DNA of 64,000 nucleotides from Quercus robur (Eukaryota; Streptophyta; Magnoliopsida; Fagales; Fagaceae): positions 30,271,210 to 30,335,209 of the forward strand of contig NC_065544.1 in the NCBI RefSeq assembly GCF_932294415.1. The letters are read 5' to 3'. Within the stretch, counting starts at the first letter, position 1. Each line of letters starts with the position of its first letter. Of the stretch, positions 56,538-64,000 are shown in pieces. A model generated the notes under the pieces. It was not told the DNA's origin, searched no databases, and saw nothing but the letters and a program-made list of their open reading frames with translations. A program made the translations under genes and the position numbers.

Positions 56538-57086
56538 CAGTGCCGGCTCAAGGCCTAGGCCTAAGGCCCCACAACAAATAAAAAATTTCCCTACTAAAAA
56601 AGGCCCCATCTCCCTTAGTAAAAGACCCAAAATTTTATAAAAATATAACATTTTTTTTACAGTTGTATTTATGCTACTTTAAAAAATCCAATTGAAACCC
56701 TAAGATGTTTCAAATAAAATGCTACAAATGTGATAAATCACCAATGATGACTAATCTCCTACTAAGCCACACACTAAATAATTTCTATCTATCTCTTTCT
56801 CTTAAAAAGAATATATAAAATTAAAATTTAGATTACAACTGTACTTAACTATGCATGGTCATATATCCAAGTTAAAGTAAGTTCCTTTTGATTCAACTAT
56901 AATATTCAATCTTCTATTTGAAATTAACCTTAGTTTAGCTAGTATTATTCATCAATTTATGTATTTACATCAAATTAATCTTAATTTAATTAGTATTATA
57001 TAATTTTATTTAATTAATGTTTACATATAAAAAGGTCCCATATAAAATTTTTGCCTTAGGCCCCAAATTTTGTTGGGCCTGCCCTA
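56538..57086. mobile_element. hAT-like MITE (549 bp), TSD AGTGTAAC
   Basis: The left end CAGTGCCGGCTC and the right end (reverse complement TAGGGCAGGCCC) match at 9 of 12 positions. Subterminal CCTAAGGCCCC and GGGGCCTAAGGC are inverted. The 8-bp flanks AGTGTAAC are identical at 56,530-56,537 and 57,087-57,094, as expected for hAT elements. It has no coding capacity. Confidence 0.75.
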
Positions 57087-57094
57087 AGTGTAAC

Positions 57095-57949
57095 TCTACT
57101 AAAATAAGAGAATAGGTCAAAATGATGTTGCATACATGTGTAATTGTGTGCTCTGTTTTGTAGTTTTCCAATTTGTGATGAGTTTTCTTTGTTTTGTTAG
57201 GAGAAGTTGTTGTAGTGTGTGTTCAACAATTAACCCGTCCTTTGCTTGAAGGGTCGTAAATAATTTAATAATTAACGTGAATGTGACCAAAATAGATAAT
57301 GTATAGTTATATGAATCTCACGTAATGGGATAGCATTAGAACAAAATATGTTTGTATACATTTGATTTTTATTACATATCGTTTAAAATCCAAATAGAAT
57401 TCACTATTTAATTACAATAAACAACTTTAACACTAAAATAAATTATATTTAGAATTAGTTTAGGTATTTCCTAATGAATTATAATTGAATTAGAGTTCTG
57501 CCTAAGGACACACTTAAGGGTTTTTTTTTTTTTTTTTTTTTAACAAAAAAGTCTTTTATTTTTTATTTTTTTTTTTTTTTAACAAACAAACACACACAAA
57601 AGAAAGAAAAAATGAGATTCTAACATAAAAGCGCACTACAAATTTCACTCAAAAGTCATGGCAACTTTTAAGGAATAGTGGGATAAGGTATATAATATAC
57701 AACATACTTTTTTTTAGCAATGTGGGACAATTTAAATATTGATTAATGAGACATAATGCACATCTTTCAAAAATAAAAACACACTTAGAAGTTTTTTATT
57801 TTATTTTTTATTTGTACTTACAAATTCATTATTTGTTGTGTGTTTTTCTTTATATTTATGCATAATTTTATTTTATTTTTATGAAATATATAAAGACTTA
57901 ATTTGAAAGAGTATAAATGTATTAACATTATTATTGCATAACAAGTAGG
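57095..57949. other. AT-rich intergenic DNA with poly-T tracts
   Basis: Two long T-runs (about 57,519-57,541 and 57,567-57,580). I see no gene. Confidence 0.45.
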
Positions 57950-59380
57950 GGGAAAAGGATAGAAATAAAAAGTTAATGATTTGTTCATCTACGAGTCGGA
58001 ATCATAATATTAATTGAAAATTAGTGAAAATCACAAACAACTAGAATATATGTGATTTGTAGTTAATTGATCGTAACAGGGAGAACAAGAAGGAAAGAAA
58101 AAAAAAATATGTTAGTGGTTTATTCAAACACTGGTCAGAATTACAATATTGACCAAAATTTAATTGAATAGACCAAAATGGATAAAAATCAATTGAAATT
58201 TAGGTTAGAGATGGAATTTTGGTGATTCGTAGTTAATAAATTGGAACAACAAGAACATGAAGGGAAAAAAAAGTTACCCCAGTGGTGGTACAGTGATTTA
58301 TTCACATACCAATCAGAATCACAACATTTACCAGAATCTAATAAAATATGCCAAAATGGATACAATGAATTGAAATTTAGGTTGAGGTGGAATATGGGTG
58401 ATTTGTAGCTAATTGATCGGAATAGGGAGAACAAGAAGGAAAGAAAAAATATGTTAGTGTTTATTCATATACTAGTCGGAATCACAATATTGATTGAAAT
58501 TTAATGGAATAGACCGAAATTGATAAAATAGATCAAAATTTAGGTCAACAATGGAATATTGGTGATTCGTAGTTAATAAACCAAAACAACAAGAACATGT
58601 AGGAAAGAAAAAATAAGTTAGTTTTTTATTCACAAACTAATTGGAATCACAATATCTATTGAAATTTAATAGAATAGACCAAAATAGATCCAAATTTAAG
58701 TTAGAGATGGAATATTGATGATTCATAGTTGATAATCAAAACAACAAGAACAAGAGGGAAAGAAAAAAAATAAGTTAGTGATTTATACACATACCTATTA
58801 GAATCACAACACCGATTGGAATCTAATAAAACATACCAAAATGGATAGATTGGATCAAAATTTAGGTTGAGATGAAATATGAGTGATTCGTAGTTAATTG
58901 ACTAGAATAGGGAGCCTGAGAAAGAAAGAAAAAAAAAGTTAGTGATTTATTCACATACTAGTTGGAATCACAACATCTACCAAAATTTAATGGAATAGAC
59001 TGAAATGGATAAAATAGATCAAAATTTAAGACAAAGATGAAATATAAGTGATTTGTAGTTAATAAATCGGAACAACAAGAACAAGAAGGAGAGAAAAAAA
59101 AGTTAGTGATTTATTCACATACCGGTCAAAATCACAATATTAGCCAAAATTTAATGGAATAGACCAAAATTGATAAAATAGATAGAAACTTAGGTCAATG
59201 ATGAAATATCAATGATTCATAGTTAATAAACCAAAACAACAAGAACATTATGGAAATAATAAATAAGTTAGTGATTTATTGACATACCGACTAGAATCTA
59301 ATAGAACATACCAAAATGGATAGAATTGATCAAAATTTAGGTCATGATGGAATATATGTGGTTTGTAGTTAATTACCAAA
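57950..59380 (+). repeat. Array of ~165-bp units, block 1 (about nine units)
   Basis: Each unit reads GTTAGTGATTTATTCACATA, then GGAATCACAATATTGA, AATTTAATGGAATAGACC, GGAATATTGGTGATTCGTAG and AACAACAAGAACA with an A-rich GGAAAGAAAAAA spacer. Adjacent GTTAGTGATTTATT starts are about 157-168 bp apart (58,453, 58,618, 58,775, 58,938, 59,103, 59,268). Units differ by many substitutions, so the array is old. It is the size class of a satellite, but short. Confidence 0.85.
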
Positions 59381-59384
59381 AGAG

Positions 59385-59905
59385 CGAGAGCGAGACAGAT
59401 ATGATCACTTTGCCCCTTGTACAACGTCACCAACATCCTAAACACACACTCTTAAATAAACTCTAACTTCAACTTGTAGCTACAAATGAATCTCCATGTG
59501 CATGTTAGCCAATAACAATACTCCGACACTAACATATGGCAACTACGCGTTTCTCGTTATTTCTTGCTTCTTCTTCTTCTTTACTCTCCTTCATAATAAA
59601 AATGATATATATATATATATATATATATATATGGAGACACATTTGCTTTGCTATGCTTTTCTTTTCCTCTCAAACTCATTTCCATTTTATAATACTATTT
59701 CACACATATAAATGAAATCTCTTTTAATGTCTCTATTACTTTCACTGTCTCTGCCAAAATTTTCCAAATGGCCTTTCTACAGCTTTTGAAACTCACTTTC
59801 ATTTCGATTTCCACTTCTCATCCTAGAAAATTTAGTTGGATTTTCTGGGAATCGGATTCCAAGAAAAGGGTTCTGAGGTTTTCTTCTTCAACTTCTAGGA
59901 ATTCA
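59385..59905 (+). pseudogene. Truncated duplicate of the promoter and first exon of the 62.7-kb gene
   Basis: It aligns with 62,340-62,850: the same upstream words (AAACACACACTCTT, CTTTACTCTC, TTTCACTGTCTCTGCC), an ATG at 59,768 and a related start MAFLQLLKLTFISISTSH. It stops matching at GGAATTCA near 59,905, where array sequence (TTAGTGATTTATTTATAT) takes over. A TA microsatellite at 59,604-59,632 is inserted in its leader relative to the other copy. It is truncated within the first exon and so a dead duplicate. Confidence 0.8.
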
Positions 59906-60397
59906 AGAAAACATAATTTAGTGATTTATTTATATATTGGTCGATCACAATATGGACCGAAATTTAATGGAATACACGGAAATGGATTGGAATAGATTGA
60001 AATTTAGGTTAGAGATGGAATATTGGTGATTTGTAGTTAATAAATTGAAACAATGAAAACATGAAAGAAATACAAAAATAAGTTAGTGATTAATTCGCAT
60101 ACCGACCACTCACCAACACCAACCAGAATATAATAAAACATACCAAATTAGATAGAATGAATTGAAATTTAGATCGAGATGGAATATGGGTGATTCATGG
60201 TTAATTGATTGGAACAAGGGGAATAAGAAGGAAAGGAAAAAAAAAGTTAGTGACTTATTCACATATTGGTTGGAATCATAATATTGATCGAAATTTAATG
60301 GAATAGACTGAAATGGATAAAATAAATCAAAATTTAGGTTAAAGATGGACTATCAGTGATTCATAATTAATAAACCAGAACAAGAAGGAAGGAAAAA
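59906..60397 (+). repeat. Array of ~165-bp units, block 2
   Basis: Three diverged units (TTTAGTGATTTATTTATATA near 59,917; GTTAGTGATTAATTCGCATA near 60,082; GTTAGTGACTTATTCACATA near 60,246) directly joined to the truncated exon and interrupted by the MULE at 60,398. Confidence 0.8.
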
Positions 60398-62028
60398 GGG
60401 TAAATTACAATTTACCTACTTGTGGTTTGACTAAAATTTAAGTTGCCTACCTGTGGTTTAGAATTTGACACTTTATCCACCTGAGGTTTGCTCCATTAGG
60501 AGTCCGTTACCCACCTATGGACTTTCTCTGTTACAAACTTAAAAAACATAACAAAATTTTAAAAAATAAGATCAAAAGGTGGCTTTTTAAAAATTTAGAA
60601 ACTTGCTCAAGAACTTTGGAACACAAAAATTATCCAACTGAGCTCTTGCTAAGACTCTCCACAAACGATTATACATATCTAAAACCCACTAATCTTGCAT
60701 ACAAATTAGAATAACAACACAACAAAATTAGCCAAACACAAAGAATAATCACTAACGAGAGATAATAAATGGAAAATTGGATGAAATTAGTGAAGAACAA
60801 TGAAACCTAAAACATGAAACCCCAACCCACCTCTCTGTTCCTTCCTCCTTCAATCTTTCTATCAACAAAACAACAAATCCACTTCAAAATTCCCAGTACT
60901 GTCCATTTTATCTGTCAACAAACCCACTTGAAAAATCCAAGCTTTTTACATCGTCTAGTCAAACGAAAAGAAAAAGAAAAAGTGAAAGTGAGTTCTAAAG
61001 TTACTTAGCAGACAGAAGTAGCATTGTGAACTGAACAGCATTTATGGATTTGACTTGGCTTTTGGCTGGTTAATGGGTTCTTCACAGCTAGTGAATGTGA
61101 AGAATATTGAACTATATATTTCTGGTTTGGTGGTGGGTGAGGGGTCTTGTGAGTTGTAAATGTGATGGGTATCCGTATATCTTTGAACTCTCTATGTTTC
61201 TCTTTCCCAAAAACAGATGAAAGAAAGATGAAATATTTTTGAAGATTTGAGCTAAAATGTTGTGAATAGAACAACATCAGAATTTTTTTATTTTATTTTT
61301 TTATTTATTTATGTCTGTGTTTTGTACCATAAATTATTATCCAAAATTAGAACACCCAAATAGAACCCAAAATATTCCAACTCGATCTTCACATAGCACA
61401 TCTTCAACAACTAAAGCCTTCATGCGCAACCATTAAACCTTCAAATGCCAGATCAATGAAACAGAAATCATAGATAGAGAGGGAAAGCTTGAGGTCATGG
61501 GCTTTGTTTAGATTAGAGAATACAAAAGTGCCTCAAAGTGAAATTGACAAGGAAGAACTGCCTATGGTGGTGGGTCCAGTGACAAACGGCAAGATAGAAA
61601 TGTCCTATTGGTACAAATTGATATGAATATATGATAGAGAGAGAATAAAACATCATCTTACAAGTCTAAAATGCCAATTTATGTGCAGTGGGTCCAGTGA
61701 CAAACGGCAAGATAGAAATGTCCTATTGGTACAAATTGATATGAATATATGATAGAGAGAGAATAAAACATCATCTTACAAGTCTAAAATGCCAATTTAT
61801 GTGTTCCATTGAAATTCTTGAGCAAGCTTCTAAATTTCAAAAGGCCAGCTTTTGATCTTATTTTTTAAAATTTTGTTATGTTTTTTATGTTTGTAATGGA
61901 GAAAGTCATAGGTGGGTAACAGACCTTTAACAGAACAAATCTCAGGTGGGCAAAGTGCCAAATTTTAAACCACAAGTAGATAACTTAAATTTTGGTCAAA
62001 CCACAGATAAGTAACTTGTAATTTGTTC
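60398..62028. mobile_element. Mutator-like element 2 (1,631 bp), 9-bp TSD AAGGAAAAA
   Basis: Inverted repeats of about 230 bp: left GGGTAAATTACAATTTACCT; right (reverse complement) GAACAAATTACAAGTTACTT; both continue through GTGGTTTGAC, AAAATTTAAGTT and GATCAAAAG. The 9-bp flanks AAGGAAAAA match at 60,389-60,397 and 62,029-62,037, inside the ~165-bp array. No transposase is present. The interior has short frames (60,814-61,008 on the plus strand, 61,277-61,005 on the minus strand) without recognisable similarity. Confidence 0.85.
61570..61805 (+). repeat. Tandem duplication of 118 bp inside MULE 2
   Basis: The segment starting GTGGGTCCAGTGACAAACGG and ending AAAATGCCAATTTATGTG occurs twice in direct succession, almost without differences, so the duplication is much younger than the element's diverged TIRs. 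Confidence 0.9.
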
Positions 62029-62037
62029 AAGGAAAAA

Positions 62038-62335
62038 AGAAGAAGAATTTAGTGATTTATTTACATACAAGTCAAAATCTCAATATCGTCCGAAATTTAA
62101 TGAATAGACCGAAATGGATAAATTAGATCAAAATTTAGATCAGAGATGAAATATCGATGATTCATAGTTAATAAACTCAAACAACAAGAACATTAAAGAA
62201 TATAATAATAATAAGTTAATGATTTATTCACATACCAAACGGAATCTAATATAACATATCAAAATAGACAGAATGAATCAAAATTTAAGTCAATATGGAA
62301 TATAGATGCTTCGTAGATAATTAACCCGAAGAGGG
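62038..62335 (+). repeat. Array of ~165-bp units, block 3
   Basis: About two units (TTTAGTGATTTATTTACATA near 62,048 and GTTAATGATTTATTCACATA near 62,214), directly upstream of the promoter region of the next gene. Confidence 0.75.
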
Positions 62336-62714
62336 AGAACGGGACGGAATTGATAACTTTGCGTCTTGCTCGACGTCACCGCTAATTCTAAACACACACT
62401 CTTTAAGTAAACTCCAACCGCAACTTATCTCCACTACACGTGCACGTTAGCCACGAACACAACCCCGACACTAAAATAAGCCAACTCCGCGCTTCTTTCT
62501 CTCTATGTTTCTTGCATCTTCTTCTCCTTCTTTACTCTCTATCTATAGAGACATATTTGCTTTGCTCTGCTTTTCCTCTCGAACCCATTTCCATTTTTTA
62601 ATAATATTATTTCACAAATATCACACACACTCTCTCTCAATGAAATTTCGCTTATAAATTTCTCTCTCACTTTCACTGTCTCTGCCACAATTTTTTTATT
62701 TTTATTTTTTCCAA

Positions 62715-62981
62715 ATGGCCTCTCTACAGCTTCTGAAACCCACTTTCACTTCGATTTCCACTTCCCATCCTGGAAAATCCAGCTGGGTTTTCCGGGAATC
62801 GGATTCCAGGAAAAGGGTCCTGAGGTTTGCTTCTTCTATTTCTAGGAATTCAGGATACTACTACACCAACAGAAGCTTTAGGGTCTGTTGTGAAGGTCGA
62901 GATACCGACAACCAGAGCAATAATGGCAAGCTTCTTTATACTTACTCTTCTTCCTTTTCCTGCTTTTTACGTTTTCTCTGA
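62715..62981 (+). CDS. First exon of an unidentified, probably plastid-targeted protein (partial gene)
   Basis: The ATG at 62,715 follows a CT-rich leader (TTTCTCTCTCACTTTCACTG) and opens a frame rich in Ser, Thr and Arg with few acidic residues (MASLQLLKPTFTSISTSHPG), typical of a chloroplast transit peptide. The frame continues through SFRVCCEGRDTDNQSNNG and ends at TGA near 62,980, so a splice donor probably lies before that. Candidates are GAAG|GTCGAG near 62,895 or a GC-type donor at ATG|GCAAGC near 62,925; I cannot decide. The frame +1 relative to it encodes a hydrophobic stretch (MASFFILTLLPFPAFYVF, 62,923 onward) that could be a membrane segment if a splice or small indel joined it. 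The rest lies outside the window or in later exons I cannot place. A truncated duplicate is at 59,768. I do not recognise the family. Confidence 0.55.
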   Translation: MASLQLLKPTFTSISTSHPGKSSWVFRESDSRKRVLRFASSISRNSGYYYTNRSFRVCCEGRDTDNQSNNGKLLYTYSSSFSCFLRFL

Positions 62982-63231
62982 TATGGGTATTTTCTCTTTC
63001 TCTTTTTCTTTTTCTTTTTTTATTAGAGAGGAAAGTTCTAAGTCTCTGTTTGGCTATGAAAAAACTGAAGAAAGAGAACATAAAAGGAAATTGAGTTTGC
63101 GTTTCCAAACTCATGTTTTCCGTTATGTTGGTTAAACTAATATGGAAAAGTTAGTTGGAAGTGAAGTTTGTAAAGGCTTTAATTTCCTTGTGTTTTGTCA
63201 ACGATTTTGGAAATTAATTGAAGTGCTGTTT
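62982..63231. other. Probable intron 1 sequence of the 62.7-kb gene
   Basis: T-rich (TTTCTCTTTCTCTTTTTC) with no convincing coding frame, consistent with intronic DNA. Confidence 0.4.
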
Positions 63232-63386
63232 TTTGATAGATAGTAGGATTTGAACCTACGACATTCATTCCATGATGATTGTTATCAGCCCAAGTCACCA
63301 ATTGGTTTTTGATGTAGATGGGATTTGAATCCAAGTCCCTTATGCAAGGACAAGAGACTTTACTAGTTCAACTAACTTGAATCCAC
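63232..63386 (-). mobile_element. SINE-like element, copy D (best preserved)
   Basis: On the minus strand: GGATTCAAGTTAGTTGAACT, AGTAAAGTCTCTTGTCC, a clear B-box-like GGATTCAAATCCC, CATCTACATCAAAAACCAAT, a second tRNA-like GTAGGTTCAAATCCTAC, and an A-rich tail. tRNA-type promoter boxes and the tail point to a pol III SINE, here in a probable intron. Confidence 0.6.
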
Positions 63387-64000
63387 AATTGTAACACTGT
63401 TTGGTTGTGTTGAAGTTCTTTAATTTTACTTTGGTTGTTGAAAATAACGTGAAAGGAACCAAAAAAAAAAAAAAAAAAATGGGGGGAGGGGGGTAATTTT
63501 CAAAGCAGAAATTAGAAAGAAATAGTGTGAGAAAAGGAAAGAATTTTAGGTGAATTCGTAACACAATGGTTAGACACCTTGGACCTATTATCGTATTCTA
63601 ATTTGATCCATAGCAATTTGAAATGGTGGCATGTTCTTTACCAAGTTAAGAAATTTTGATTTTTCTTAGTGGTGAAAACTATATCTATATGTGGAATTCG
63701 AGTCTTCTGTTGGGAATTTTTTAATATTTTGTAACTGCTTGCGACATCTAATGTGGACCGGAATGCTTCCCGCAGTAAAAGCTTTTCATCACAGCTCTCT
63801 GTTTGTCTCTGTTTATCCCAAATGGTTTTTTATTTTTATTTTTGTAAGTATTCATAACTAACCATTGTTATATACACAACTACCATGACAGTGACAGAGA
63901 TCAATTTTATCATCTCAAATGAAAACATTGGGTTTGATATATATATATATAACGATTTTGGAATTTTGCTTTGTTGCTTTTTAAGAAACAAATGAAGCAG
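63387..64000. other. Probable intronic or flanking DNA to the window edge
   Basis: Contains an A-run plus G-run (63,459-63,492) and TA microsatellites (63,939-63,951). I see no exon I can support. Confidence 0.4.

Noticed and set aside
57950..59380. CRISPR-like array
   Set aside because: Units are ~165 bp, diverged along their whole length, with no short constant repeat and unique spacers, in a plant genome.
63232..63310. tRNA gene
   Set aside because: The TTCAAATCC box is tRNA-like, but no acceptor stem or cloverleaf forms, and the sequence continues as a dispersed repeat with an A-tail.

Overview
The window is nuclear DNA from a flowering plant, almost certainly a eudicot and plausibly a woody one (inference). 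The evidence is a seven-exon gene with GT-AG introns for a plastid-type pyruvate kinase, AT-rich intergenic DNA, plant-lineage transposons (Tat-type Ty3/gypsy, PIF/Harbinger, MULE, hAT MITE, SINE) and a nuclear copy of mitochondrial nad1. Nothing bacterial is present. I cannot name the species from sequence alone.

Layout: 1-8.6 kb is gene-poor: a MITE-like end, a degenerate ~26-bp minisatellite (3.1-3.45 kb), a NUMT carrying nad1 exon 2 with its group II intron flanks (3.7-4.5 kb), a fold-back element (5.3-5.75 kb) and degenerate repeats. 8,611-19,182 is a complete Tat-type Ty3/gypsy element on the + strand (686-bp LTRs, TSD GTTAC). 19.7-22.1 kb holds a SINE, a fold-back MITE and a Pack-MULE-like element carrying a 3'-5' exonuclease gene fragment. 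22.8-28.8 kb is the pyruvate kinase gene (582 codons). 28.8-37.5 kb is mostly featureless. 37.6-38.2 kb is a small element with ACTAGCCTTT ends. 38,234-42,945 is a full-length but broken PIF/Harbinger transposon. 42,972-53,996 is a second Tat element on the - strand (679-bp LTRs, TSD TATAC). Then follow a SINE, a solo LTR (54,623-55,409) and a hAT-like MITE (56,538-57,086). An array of ~165-bp units follows (57.95-62.33 kb), interrupted by a duplicated first exon and a second MULE. Exon 1 of a probable plastid-targeted gene (62,715 onward) runs towards the right edge.

The most interesting biology is in the two related Tat elements. (1) In both, gag-pro and pol share one reading frame, separated by a single UAG followed by CAA CCA or CAG CCA. 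This fits the UAG-CARYYA context of programmed stop-codon readthrough, and pol has no AUG at its start. (2) Both carry an antisense gene between pol and the 3' LTR with its own TATA box, a 96-bp leader intron and three coding exons of identical length in the two copies (502, 1034 and 699 nt; 744 codons). It has no premature stop in either copy, although gag-pol carries three or more disabling lesions in each. (3) A tandem array of ~80-bp units separates the two convergent genes; in the second element a divergent unit type has been amplified to seven copies of exactly 81 bp.

Coordinates, splice sites, TSDs and LTR differences were worked out by eye. Family names rest on recalled motifs, not on searches.
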